Both the position numbers and the translations under genes were made by a program. A DNA stretch of 64,000 nt from QHXW01 sp035280425. GTDB taxonomy: Bacteria; Acidobacteriota; Terriglobia; Bryobacterales; Bryobacteraceae. The notes beneath the pieces are model-generated. The model ran no database searches. It saw only the letters and a list, made by a program, of their open reading frames with translations, and was not told the origin of the DNA. Where the stretch lies: assembly GCA_035280425.1 (NCBI GenBank), contig DATEFW010000018.1, forward strand, positions 200,759-264,758, read 5' to 3'. Below are positions 1-8,207 of this stretch, one piece after another (within the stretch, counting starts at the first letter, position 1; every line of letters begins with the position of its first letter).

Positions 1-16
1 AAAGCGAGGATTCACC

Positions 17-844
17 ATGCTAAATCGCCCCTTGTCGTACGGATTGCCCATCATCTTGATCGGCTCGCTCGTGATGCTGGCCGAGGGGCCGCCGAAGCAG
101 ATCTCGCGCGCCGACCAGGAAGAATTTTTACTGAATGCCAAAGTTCTGAAAACAAAAGTTGTTGGAACGGGCGTTACGGGCTCGGAGCGGGCGCAGCTTT
201 CGGATGGAAAGATGGAGCACGATGCACACATCCAATCGATCAACGAGGAAAAGGCATCGTTTACCAGCGCCCATGGCACGGAGCTGAACTTTAAGGACAG
301 CTACAAATACAACATTGCGGCCTACAGGCTGGATCAGATTCTGGGTCTGAACATGACGCCTGTATCGGTGGAGCGGAAGGTTGGGGGCAAGAGCAGCGCC
401 GTCACCTGGTGGGTGGACGATGTCTTGATGGACGAACTGGCGCGGCGCGAGAAGAACATGCAGCCGCCGGACATCGATTACTTCAACAAGCAGATGTACA
501 TTGTGCGGGTCTTCGATCAATTGATTTACAACACGGACCGTAATCTGGGAAATCTGTTGATCGACAAACAGTGGCGGCTATGGATGATCGACCACACGCG
601 CGCGTTCCGCATCCAGACGAAATTGATGAATGAGAAAAACCTGGTGATGTGCGACCGCAAATTCCTGGCGGCGCTGCGCAAGCTGGATGAGGACACGCTC
701 GAAGAGAAACTCCGTCCGTTTCTGACCAAGTCCGAGATCAAAGCTATGATGAAGCGGCGGGACTTGATCGTGAAATTCTTCGACGGCGCCGTTGCCCAAA
801 GGGGGGAAGGCGCTGTGCTGTTCGATCTGCCGCCGCGCGATTGA
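17..844 (+). CDS. Secreted protein with atypical (PI3K/Fam20/HipA-like) kinase signature
   Basis: 275 aa. Residues 11-22 form a hydrophobic segment that fits a signal peptide or anchor. The core carries a Gly-rich stretch (GTGVTGSER, about 51-58) and a DRNLGN motif (D174, N179), followed 13 residues later by WMIDHTRAF (D192). This DRxxxN...D arrangement is the catalytic-loop and metal-site signature of PI3/4-kinase, Fam20 and HipA-type kinases. The position where the beta-3 lysine would be expected reads AHIQSI (Q73), so catalysis is uncertain. A purine-rich GCGAGGA lies just before the ATG. It converges on the next gene with a 5-base gap. Substrate unknown; the kinase relationship is inferred from motifs only. 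Confidence 0.6.
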   Translation: MLNRPLSYGLPIILIGSLVMLAEGPPKQISRADQEEFLLNAKVLKTKVVGTGVTGSERAQLSDGKMEHDAHIQSINEEKASFTSAHGTELNFKDSYKYNIAAYRLDQILGLNMTPVSVERKVGGKSSAVTWWVDDVLMDELARREKNMQPPDIDYFNKQMYIVRVFDQLIYNTDRNLGNLLIDKQWRLWMIDHTRAFRIQTKLMNEKNLVMCDRKFLAALRKLDEDTLEEKLRPFLTKSEIKAMMKRRDLIVKFFDGAVAQRGEGAVLFDLPPRD

Positions 845-849
845 CGGCG

Positions 850-2250
850 CTAAATCGGAAGCAGAACGTTGACGGTCGTGCCCTTGCCGGGTGTACTGGT
901 AATCTGAATCTCGCCGCCGTGTTCGAAGACGATCTGGCGAGAGCTGAACAGGCTCCAGTTGCCCGTGGAGACGCGGCCGGACGTCACGCGAAAGCCGGGA
1001 TCGAAGATGGTTTCGAGCTCGGTTTCCTCCATACCGCGGCCGTTGTCCTCAATCTTCACGGAAACCATGGAATCGGTCTTCTCGGTTGAGACCCGCACGC
1101 GTCCCTCGCCGGCGATGGCGTTGACGGCGTTGGTGAGCAGGCTCGAGAACACGGTGGTGAGCTGCTGGGCGCGGCAGGTCAGGCGAGGGACGGGGCGGAG
1201 GTTGAATTCCAGCTTGACGTTCTGTTTTTCACTCATCAGCGGCGACAGCAGAATGCCGACGTTGGTGAGCATTTCGTTCAGGTCGGCCGGCTGGCGCTCG
1301 GTGTGATCGAGATCGATGAAGCGCTGGAGACGGGCGATGACGTTCTTGAGGCGTTCCATCGAGTTGTTCACGGAGCGCCGCAACTCGGCCTGCATAGTTA
1401 ATAGGCGGTCCTGAGATTCGGGCGGTGCGGTGGCCTGTTTGGCGGCGACCACCAGCATCGTATCGATGGAACTTTTGAGCGCGCCGAGCGGCGTATTGAG
1501 CTCATGGGTGAGAGCCGCCGCCAGGCGGCCCACCGAGATTGCGTTTTCGGAAAGGAGAGCGCGCACGGGGGCGGCGGCCAAGTATTCCGTGAGGCGCAGG
1601 CTTTCCTGTTGCGTGCGGTAAGCGCTGGCGCGTTGCGTGTAGAGAGCCGCAGCGAGACCAGTGCTGAGCATCGTCAACAGCACCAGGAAAATCAGGTGCG
1701 AGGTATCCCAGGCGGCCGAATCAATGAGATTCCAATGGGATCCGGCAATAAAGGTGGCGAAATAGAAAATCCAGATGGAGACGCCCAGCGCAAACGTATC
1801 CAGCGGGCGCAGCGGCGCGGCGGTGATGGCGACCAGGACGACGGTGGTGATGTGCGCGGCGATGTATTCGTCGGAGATATGCGGCGTGAGCAGCAGAGAA
1901 GTGGCGATCAGGGCAGCCGAAGAAAGCCAGCAGGAGCCGCACAGCAGCCACGCGGGATGATTTCGGCCCGGGCGCGTGTACGCGGCCGCCACAGTGGCGA
2001 GCCCGACCAGAACCACCGCGCCGGCTTCCCAGAGCCGTCCCAGGATAATGGCTCGCTCCGGGTGGGCCGCTGCAGCCAGATCGGTGACGAACTGGGCGAG
2101 AAAATTAAAGACGGCCACGGCGATTTCAGTCGCGCCGATGACACGAAGGCCCAGGTGAGTGAGCCGGCGCATCTCGTCATGGAAGCGGTCGTCTTCGGCG
2201 GCGATGGCCGGGAACAGGAAGCCGCGGATGCGGCTAAAATCCATCACCAT
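850..2250 (-). CDS. Membrane sensor histidine kinase
   Basis: 466 aa. The N-terminal ~205 residues contain about six hydrophobic segments and no periplasmic sensor domain, so sensing may be within the membrane. A HisKA domain follows with phosphoacceptor H249 in the H-box THELNTPLG, then a HATPase_c domain with an N-box (LLTNAVNAI) and G1 (EDNGRGM). The G2 box, usually GxGLGL, reads STGNWSLFSSRQIV, so the nucleotide lid is degenerate. No response regulator is adjacent on this strand; the nearest is at 6402. Start codons at 2250 and 2244 (ATG GTG ATG) are both possible. It is divergent from the translocase gene at 2322. Confidence 0.85.
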   Translation of the reverse strand: MVMDFSRIRGFLFPAIAAEDDRFHDEMRRLTHLGLRVIGATEIAVAVFNFLAQFVTDLAAAAHPERAIILGRLWEAGAVVLVGLATVAAAYTRPGRNHPAWLLCGSCWLSSAALIATSLLLTPHISDEYIAAHITTVVLVAITAAPLRPLDTFALGVSIWIFYFATFIAGSHWNLIDSAAWDTSHLIFLVLLTMLSTGLAAALYTQRASAYRTQQESLRLTEYLAAAPVRALLSENAISVGRLAAALTHELNTPLGALKSSIDTMLVVAAKQATAPPESQDRLLTMQAELRRSVNNSMERLKNVIARLQRFIDLDHTERQPADLNEMLTNVGILLSPLMSEKQNVKLEFNLRPVPRLTCRAQQLTTVFSSLLTNAVNAIAGEGRVRVSTEKTDSMVSVKIEDNGRGMEETELETIFDPGFRVTSGRVSTGNWSLFSSRQIVFEHGGEIQITSTPGKGTTVNVLLPI

Positions 2251-2321
2251 ACTGTAACGCGGCGCACAGAAATTGGGTAGAAAACGGCTGTGGTAAGCTA
2301 CCTAAACCACGGCGAGCGGGG

Positions 2322-5078
2322 ATGATGCGGCGCATTCGGGCTCTTTGGCGAAGTTTTTTTGATGTCAGGCCGGGGGAGTACCTGCGCACCTGCTTTGTCG
2401 GACTTTACCTGCTGTTTATTCTCTTTGCGTACTACATCCTGAAGCCGGTTTCCCGCGCGTTGTTTCTGAACAGCTTCGACATCGACAAGCTGCCGTACCT
2501 GATGATTCTGATCGCATTCGTGGGCGGATTTCTGGCGTATTTGTATACGCGGCTCGCGGTGAAATCGTCGCTGCCGGCGGCGGTGGGGTGGTCGACCGCG
2601 CTCTCGGTGGGCAGCATGATTGTGATCGCTTGGCTGCTGGGCATGAGCGGCGGCTGGGTGCTTTATGTGTTCAACATCTGGGTCGGGCTGTTCAGCGTGA
2701 TGATGGTGGCGCAGGGGTGGCTGATCGCGGCCAACGTATTTACGCCGCGCGAAGCGAAGCGGCTTTACGGGTTGCTGGGGATGAGCGCGGTGCTGGGGGC
2801 AGCGTTCGGCGGCAAGTTCACGGCGGACATGGTGCGGGCCATCGGCGCGCGGAAGCTGGTGCTGGCCAGCGCTCTGATGGTGGTGATCGCTTATCTCTGT
2901 TTTCGCGCATTGCTGATGCAGAAGGGAGTATCGCTTGCGACCGCGCGCGGAGCGGAAAGCGAGGAAGCGCAATTCCATTTCGGCGACATTCTGACGGCCA
3001 TTCGGCACCACCGGCATTTGCAGGTGATCGTGGCGATCATCACGGTAACGTTCATCGTGGATGTGACCATCGATTTCCAGTTCAACGCCATGGCCAAACT
3101 GGCGTATCACGACAAGAACCAGCTCACGGCATTTCTCGGCAACTTTTACGGCGTGTATTTGAATCTGATCAATTTCGTGCTGCAGTTCTTTCTGACCGCG
3201 GCGGTAGTGCGGTGGTTCGGCGTAGGGGGGACGTTGCAGATTATGCCGGTGACGCTGAGCGCGACGGCGCTGGGCACGTTTTTCTTGCCGGGCGTGGGAT
3301 CGAGCTCGGCCTTGCGGCTGACGGAGGCCGCCACGCGCTACACCTTGAACCGCACGGGAATGGAGCTGTTGTACGTTCCGCTGCCGGCCGATCTGAAAAA
3401 CCGCACCAAGGCGTTCGTGGATATTTTTGTAGATCGACTGGGCCGCGGGCTGGGCGGGCTGATTCTGATACTCTGCACGAGCGTGCTGGCGATAACACCC
3501 AAGCAGATTCCGCTGGTGACGGTGGGCTTCTCGCTTGTGTGGATCGTGCTGGCGGCGCGGGCCAGCCGGGAATATGTGGCGACCGTCAGGAACCGGCTGT
3601 CTTCGCGGCGGCTGGATATCGAAGAGGTGCGGCTGAGTGTCAGCGATCCGGCAACGGTTGCGCTGCTCGAGCAGACGGCCTGCTGCGACAATCCGCGCCA
3701 GGCGATCTATGCGCTCGGCCTGCTGGCTGAAGTGCCGGGTTACGAGATCGGGCCGATGCTGGAAAAGGCCGCCTGCGGCGTTTTGCCGGACGTGCGCGCC
3801 AAGGCATACGAGCTGGCGCGGGCCCAGGATTTTCCCGGAATCCTGAATCGGGCTCTCGAAGAAATCAAGGCGGCAGGCGCGGATAATGCCGGTCAGGCGG
3901 TGCGTGCGGCTGCGGCTTATACGATCGCCGTGAGCGCCGATCCGCCGGAAATGTTGCGGCGATGTCTTGGATCGGCCGATGCTCGCGTCGCGGAAGGCGC
4001 TATGGATGCCGTGGCGGCGCAACCGGCAATGGCTTCCGATGTTGTGACGCGCGAGTGGATTACGGCCGCCGCCGGGAATTCCGATCCGCGCCGGCGGATA
4101 CTTGCCGCGCGTGCCGTGGGAATCGCAGGCGATGAGGGAATTGATGCCCTGAACAAGCTGATGGATGACGCCAATGTTGCGGTGGTGATGGAAGCCTGCC
4201 GGGCTGCCGGGTCGGTACGAAACCGTAGCTATGTTTATAAGCTGGTGCGGCTGCTGAGCGACGTGCATCTGCGTGCGGCGGCCATTGACGCACTGGTCCA
4301 GTATGGCTCGTCAATTTGCGGCACGCTGGGCGATATTCTGGGCGACAAGGCTACGCCTCTCGCCATTCGCAAACAAATCCCGCGCGCGCTGCGGCTGATT
4401 GTGCATCAGCGCAGCGTGGACGTGCTGACCAGCGCTCTTTACCAGCCGGATTTTGCGGTTCGCAGCGCAGCGCTGAAGGCGTTGAACCGGCTGCGTGAAT
4501 CAGCGCCGCAACTGAACTATGCCGACGAGTTGGTTACGGTGCAGATTCACCAGGAAGCCCGGCAATATTTCGAGCTAAACGCGGCGCTCGCGCCTCTTCG
4601 CGATCAGCAGCGCCCCTGCACGGCGGCTTGCCTGCTGGCGCGAACCATCGAAGAAAGGCTGCGGCAAACGCTCGAGCGCTTGTTCCGGCTGCTGGGCCTG
4701 CGCTACCCGCCGCGCGAGATTTACTCCGCATATCTGGCGGTGCACCAGCGTCAGGGGGAGCAGTTCGGAGCGGCGATCGAATTTCTGGACAACGTGCTCG
4801 ATCGCGATTTGAAGCGCGTGTTGCTGCCGCTGCTGGATGCAGGAGCGCATTCGCTCGAAGCAGGAAGACAGTTGTACGGTATTGAGCTGAAGACTCCGGA
4901 ATCGGCCATGCGCGACCTCATTCGCACGGGCGATCCATGGCTGGCAGCGTGCGCCGTGGCCGCCGCGGGCGAGCTTAAGATGCACGAGCTCGCGCCGGAA
5001 ATCCGCGAGGCGGCCCAGGGCACGGGAACGGATGTGGCGGAAGTGGCGCGCTCGGCTGCCGCCGCTTTCGCGGCTTGA
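2322..5078 (+). CDS. ATP/ADP-translocase-like (NTT/MFS) membrane protein fused to HEAT repeats
   Basis: 918 aa, about twice the usual size of a nucleotide translocase. Residues ~15-430 contain 10-12 hydrophobic segments with a YYILKPVSRALF-like first helix and RLYGLLGMSAVLGAAFGG, typical of the Npt/NTT superfamily. Residues ~440-918 are soluble, Ala/Leu/Arg-rich helical repeats (for example VRAKAYELA, VAEGAMDAVAA, RRRILAARAVGIAGDEG) that read as HEAT repeats. The start is ATG ATG after a GGGG stretch. It is followed by a cNMP-like domain gene 12 bases downstream and by a histidine kinase and response regulator. Nucleotide transport in free-living bacteria is unproven for this subfamily; a signalling or scaffold role is an inference. 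Confidence 0.8.
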   Translation: MMRRIRALWRSFFDVRPGEYLRTCFVGLYLLFILFAYYILKPVSRALFLNSFDIDKLPYLMILIAFVGGFLAYLYTRLAVKSSLPAAVGWSTALSVGSMIVIAWLLGMSGGWVLYVFNIWVGLFSVMMVAQGWLIAANVFTPREAKRLYGLLGMSAVLGAAFGGKFTADMVRAIGARKLVLASALMVVIAYLCFRALLMQKGVSLATARGAESEEAQFHFGDILTAIRHHRHLQVIVAIITVTFIVDVTIDFQFNAMAKLAYHDKNQLTAFLGNFYGVYLNLINFVLQFFLTAAVVRWFGVGGTLQIMPVTLSATALGTFFLPGVGSSSALRLTEAATRYTLNRTGMELLYVPLPADLKNRTKAFVDIFVDRLGRGLGGLILILCTSVLAITPKQIPLVTVGFSLVWIVLAARASREYVATVRNRLSSRRLDIEEVRLSVSDPATVALLEQTACCDNPRQAIYALGLLAEVPGYEIGPMLEKAACGVLPDVRAKAYELARAQDFPGILNRALEEIKAAGADNAGQAVRAAAAYTIAVSADPPEMLRRCLGSADARVAEGAMDAVAAQPAMASDVVTREWITAAAGNSDPRRRILAARAVGIAGDEGIDALNKLMDDANVAVVMEACRAAGSVRNRSYVYKLVRLLSDVHLRAAAIDALVQYGSSICGTLGDILGDKATPLAIRKQIPRALRLIVHQRSVDVLTSALYQPDFAVRSAALKALNRLRESAPQLNYADELVTVQIHQEARQYFELNAALAPLRDQQRPCTAACLLARTIEERLRQTLERLFRLLGLRYPPREIYSAYLAVHQRQGEQFGAAIEFLDNVLDRDLKRVLLPLLDAGAHSLEAGRQLYGIELKTPESAMRDLIRTGDPWLAACAVAAAGELKMHELAPEIREAAQGTGTDVAEVARSAAAAFAA

Positions 5079-5090
5079 GGCGTAAACGAG

Positions 5091-5513
5091 ATGGCTGGAC
5101 TGAACATTGTGGAGAAAGTGATTGCGCTCGAAGGAGTCGAGCTGCTGAAGAATCTGACCCCGGAGCAGCTTTCGCGAATTGCATCGATTGCCAAGGAGGT
5201 GAAGCATCCGCCCAACAAAGTCATTCTCGATCCTTCCATTCCCCTGGATGCGCTGCTGGTGGTGGTGGATGGCTCGGTCGAGCTGAGCCGCGATGGCGAA
5301 GTGCTGCATGTCGCCAAGCAGAACGACGTCTTGGGAGCCTGGGCGCTGTTCGATGACGATCCTATGCCGGTTACGGCGAAGACCGTTGAAGATACGCGCC
5401 TGCTGCGCATCGGCCGCGACGATTTTTACGACCTGCTTTCCGATAACGTCGAGATCACGGCGTCGATTTTCTCTACGCTGGTGAAACGCTTCCGCAAGCT
5501 GGTTGGACAATGA
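5091..5513 (+). CDS. Stand-alone cyclic-nucleotide-binding-like domain protein
   Basis: 140 aa, one Crp/PKA-type beta-barrel domain with no DNA-binding domain. Recognisable elements are LLKNLTPEQLSRIA, the barrel strands around VVVDGSVELSRDGE, and the final RIGRDDFYDLL helix. The phosphate-binding cassette reads LGAWALFDDDPMPVTA. The Glu and Arg that contact the cyclic phosphate in canonical domains (GExAL...RAA) are not present, so the ligand may differ or be absent. It lies 12 bases after the translocase-HEAT gene and 15 bases before a histidine kinase gene, suggesting a regulatory subunit of this cluster. Confidence 0.8.
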   Translation: MAGLNIVEKVIALEGVELLKNLTPEQLSRIASIAKEVKHPPNKVILDPSIPLDALLVVVDGSVELSRDGEVLHVAKQNDVLGAWALFDDDPMPVTAKTVEDTRLLRIGRDDFYDLLSDNVEITASIFSTLVKRFRKLVGQ

Positions 5514-5528
5514 TCGAATTGCGGCCGC

Positions 5529-6344
5529 ATGAGCCGGAAAGCTGACGTGAGCGAAGAGGAACTGCGCGCCGAGCTTGCGAACCTGAAGGCGCAACTCGCG
5601 GAAGAGCACAAGATGGCTTCCATCGGGCGCCTGGTGGCGAGCATCGTCCACGAGATCAACAGCCCGATCGGCTCGATTTTGTCCAACAACCAGGTGTTCA
5701 TGCGATCCCTGGAGAAGTTACACCAGCTTCTCTCCGATCCGCAGGGCGCGCCGCCCGAGAAGGCAAAAGCCATGGTGGAGACCTGTCTTTCCCTTGCGGC
5801 GGTGGACAAGATTGCGTGCGAGCGGATCGTAGATGTGGTTCGCGGCCTGAAAACTTTCGCGCGGGCCGATGAATCCGAGCTGCGCAAAGTGGATCTGAAT
5901 GAGCAACTGGAGAACACGCTGAAACTGACGCATGGCGAATTTCGGCGGCGAATCACGGTCGAGAAGGATTTCGGCGAGCTCCCAAGCGTCGAATGCCATG
6001 CGAACATGTTGAATCAGGTGTTTCTCAACATTCTCGTGAACGCGGGGCAGGCGATCGAAGGCCACGGGAAAATCGGCGTGCGCACGCGGCGGGAAGGCGA
6101 CTGCGTGCATGTGGCCATTTCGGATACCGGGCACGGCATTAAACCCGAGGACCGCGCCAAGATTTTCGCCGGCGGGTTCACCACCAAGCCGGTAGGCGTC
6201 GGCACCGGATTGGGCCTGGCGCTGTCGAAAAAAATAGTGGAAGAGACCCATCGGGGATCGCTCGACTTCGAAAGCGAACCGGGGCAGGGCACGACTTTCC
6301 ATATCCGGATTCCGATCGAGCAGACGGGGAAGGCTGTTGGTTAG
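5529..6344 (+). CDS. Soluble sensor histidine kinase
   Basis: 271 aa with no membrane segment. A short coiled coil (residues ~8-28) leads into a HisKA domain with phosphoacceptor H41 in IVHEINSPIG. A complete HATPase_c domain follows with ISDTGHGI (G1), GVGTGLGLALSKKIV (G2) and EPGQGTTFHIRIP at the end. With no input domain of its own it probably takes its signal from a partner. The cNMP-like protein and the translocase-HEAT protein immediately upstream are the obvious candidates. The response regulator 57 bases downstream is its likely target. Start is the ATG at 5529, 15 bases after the previous stop. Confidence 0.88.
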   Translation: MSRKADVSEEELRAELANLKAQLAEEHKMASIGRLVASIVHEINSPIGSILSNNQVFMRSLEKLHQLLSDPQGAPPEKAKAMVETCLSLAAVDKIACERIVDVVRGLKTFARADESELRKVDLNEQLENTLKLTHGEFRRRITVEKDFGELPSVECHANMLNQVFLNILVNAGQAIEGHGKIGVRTRREGDCVHVAISDTGHGIKPEDRAKIFAGGFTTKPVGVGTGLGLALSKKIVEETHRGSLDFESEPGQGTTFHIRIPIEQTGKAVG

Positions 6345-6401
6345 AATTTTTCAAGCGGCAGGCAGAAGCGCAATGAGCCGCCAAGGAGCGCCGTTTTGGG
6401 G

Positions 6402-6875
6402 ATGAATCAGAAGCCATCTGTGCTGATTGTCGATGATGAAGAGATGGTGATCACCAGTGTGCGGGCTTATCTCGAGCTCGAGACCGAGTTCGAAATCCAC
6501 GGCTTCACCGAGCCGGAGCAGGCGGTGAAATACATGGAGCAGCACGCGGTGGATATCGCGGTATCGGATTACCTCATGCCCAGAATGAGCGGCATTCAAT
6601 TCCTGACGCAGGCCAAGCAGATGCAGCCGGAGGCCAGCCGCGTGCTTCTGACCGGCCATGCCGATAAACAGAGCGCCATTCAAGCCATCAATCAGGTGGG
6701 GCTCTATCAATACATCGAAAAACCTTGGGAAAACGCGCAATTGCTGCTGATCGTGCAGAGCGGGATCGAGCGCGCCCGCCTGCTGCGCGAACTGCGCGAA
6801 AAAGTTTCTGAGCTGGACACCGCGCACTCCAGTTTGAAGAACGTGCAGAAGAGGTTGCTGCAGGCATTTCTGTAA
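6402..6875 (+). CDS. Response regulator with receiver domain and coiled-coil tail
   Basis: 157 aa from the ATG. Receiver domain with acidic pair VDDEE, phosphoacceptor Asp in VSDYLMPRMSG (about D56), Thr in LLTGHAD and Lys in YIEKPW. After the receiver only ~35 residues of predicted coiled coil remain (LLRELREKVSELDTAHSSL), with no DNA-binding, GGDEF or HD-GYP output domain. It must therefore act by protein contact or as a phosphate relay. A TTG at 6396 lies 7 bases after an AAGGAG Shine-Dalgarno (6383-6388) and may be the true start, adding two residues. Its stop overlaps the ATG of the methyltransferase by one base. Confidence 0.88.
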   Translation: MNQKPSVLIVDDEEMVITSVRAYLELETEFEIHGFTEPEQAVKYMEQHAVDIAVSDYLMPRMSGIQFLTQAKQMQPEASRVLLTGHADKQSAIQAINQVGLYQYIEKPWENAQLLLIVQSGIERARLLRELREKVSELDTAHSSLKNVQKRLLQAFL

Positions 6876-7651
6876 TGGATGAAGTCCGGTCCGTTCTCGC
6901 CCGCGAAATTGAATATCACGAGCGGCTGTATTCCGGTTTTGCCCAGCAGCATTTCGCCCGTCCCGCGGTCCGTGCGCTGCGCGCGCACATTGTGGCGCGG
7001 ATTCTCGGTGTAACGCGGCTTTCGCCATCCGCGCGTGTTCTCAGTCTCGGATGCGGCATTGGGGATACGGAATTGCTGCTGGCGCCGCACGTGAGTGAGG
7101 TGATCGGCCTCGATCTTGCACCCTCCGCTATCCGGCAGGCGCGTGAAGATGCAGCCCGCGCCGGATGCGGCAACTTGCGCTACATCGAGGGCAGTGTCGA
7201 ATCGGCTGGGTTTGCCGCCGGATCGTTCGATCTGATCATCGCCATCTTTTTCCTGCATCATGTGCCGGACGCGCTGCTGGCGGTTTTGCCGGCCCAAGTT
7301 TGGGAATTGCTGGCGCCGGGCGGATGGTTTTACTCGCTCGATCCCAGCCGTTATCGCCTTTCGGGAGCGGTTGGATCGCTCTTGATTCCGCGGCTGATGC
7401 GCAAGTATCAGTCTCCCGACGAGCGGGAACTGGACCCGAAGGCGGCTGGCCGGTTGTTCGCGCAAGCCGGGTTTGAAACTATGGCCGATCTTTACGATTT
7501 TGTCTCTACGCCGCTCGCGGGACTGTTTCCAGGCTGGTCGGCCGGTTATCGCGCTGCGCGCCGGCTGGATGATTTGCTTGTGCGAGTTCCGCTCGTCAAC
7601 CGGCTGGGTAGTAATTTCGAGATCAGGGCGCGCAAACCTCGGCGACCGTGA
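6875..7651 (+). CDS. Class I SAM-dependent methyltransferase
   Basis: 258 aa. Rossmann-type methyltransferase with motif I VLSLGCGIGDTELLL, acidic end of beta-2 in IGLDLAPSAI, motif II-like SFDLIIAIFFLHHV, and LAPGGWFYSLDP after beta-5. The family methylates small molecules, lipids or quinones; the substrate cannot be read from sequence. Its start shares one base with the stop of the response regulator, so it is translationally coupled to the signalling cluster. Its last 29 bases overlap the convergent nicotinamidase gene. Confidence 0.82.
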   Translation: MDEVRSVLAREIEYHERLYSGFAQQHFARPAVRALRAHIVARILGVTRLSPSARVLSLGCGIGDTELLLAPHVSEVIGLDLAPSAIRQAREDAARAGCGNLRYIEGSVESAGFAAGSFDLIIAIFFLHHVPDALLAVLPAQVWELLAPGGWFYSLDPSRYRLSGAVGSLLIPRLMRKYQSPDERELDPKAAGRLFAQAGFETMADLYDFVSTPLAGLFPGWSAGYRAARRLDDLLVRVPLVNRLGSNFEIRARKPRRP

Positions 7652-8207
7652 CGAGCCTGCCGCCGCGTTCCGTAAATTCCTTCAAAGTCCTCTGGGAATC
7701 TTCCGCGCGCAGCGTCTCGATGGCATCGGTTACGAGGCTTACGGGCTTGCCGGTTGCCAGCAGCGCGAGCGCTGCAAATCGCACGCAGTATTCTGTGACC
7801 ACGCCATAGACCACGTACCCGTCCCCATTGAAACGCTGGACGAGGGGCGCGAAGTTCGGGCTGGCTGTGATATCGAGCCGATTTTTTTCGAATAGGATCT
7901 GCTGCGCGCCGTCCAACGGATAATTGCCGGCGGCGACGCCGATGACGGCGCGCTTTTCGAGCAGTGTTCCGGCCGGCTTGAGCTGGCCGACCGTGCCGGC
8001 CACGCAGTGCGGTGGCCAGTCGCGAAATTCCGGATCGTTCTCCGTATGGCAACACGTGCTCGAAACCAGTGGAATCGCGTGTTCTGCGGCGTAATGATTC
8101 AGGCGCGAGAGGGCGGGCAACAGACGCTCGGCTCCCGGCACATAAAGGCTCCCGGCGGGCAACAGAAAATCGATTTGCGTGTCGATATCGAAAAAAACGG
8201 CGCTCAT
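7623..8207 (-). CDS. pncA: Nicotinamidase / cysteine hydrolase
   Basis: 194 aa, isochorismatase-like fold. It hydrolyses nicotinamide to nicotinate, the first step of NAD salvage. Probable triad: D9 (DTQIDF), K108 (LFEKNRLD) and C141 (TEYCVR). The WPPHCVAGT segment is typical of nicotinamidases. The metal-site region, usually DWHP, reads TCCHTENDP here, so metal coordination may differ. Its ATG overlaps the stop of pncB by four bases (ATGA), which supports joint function. Alternative: a related cysteine hydrolase; the pncB neighbour argues for PncA. Confidence 0.82.
   Translation of the reverse strand: MSAVFFDIDTQIDFLLPAGSLYVPGAERLLPALSRLNHYAAEHAIPLVSSTCCHTENDPEFRDWPPHCVAGTVGQLKPAGTLLEKRAVIGVAAGNYPLDGAQQILFEKNRLDITASPNFAPLVQRFNGDGYVVYGVVTEYCVRFAALALLATGKPVSLVTDAIETLRAEDSQRTLKEFTERGGRLVTVAEVCAP

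Noticed and set aside
1504..2280. 258-codon plus-strand frame over the histidine kinase gene
   Set aside because: Arg/Gly/Glu-rich low-complexity translation opposite a clear histidine kinase.
2588..3730. 380-codon frame inside the translocase gene, same strand
   Set aside because: Gly/Arg/Ala-rich out-of-frame reading; the other frame encodes a recognisable membrane protein.
2298..4268. 656-codon open frame on the minus strand
   Set aside because: Lies antisense to the translocase-HEAT gene; translation is a His/Arg/Gln-rich mixture with no domain or hydrophobic pattern, as expected for a shadow frame in high-GC DNA.
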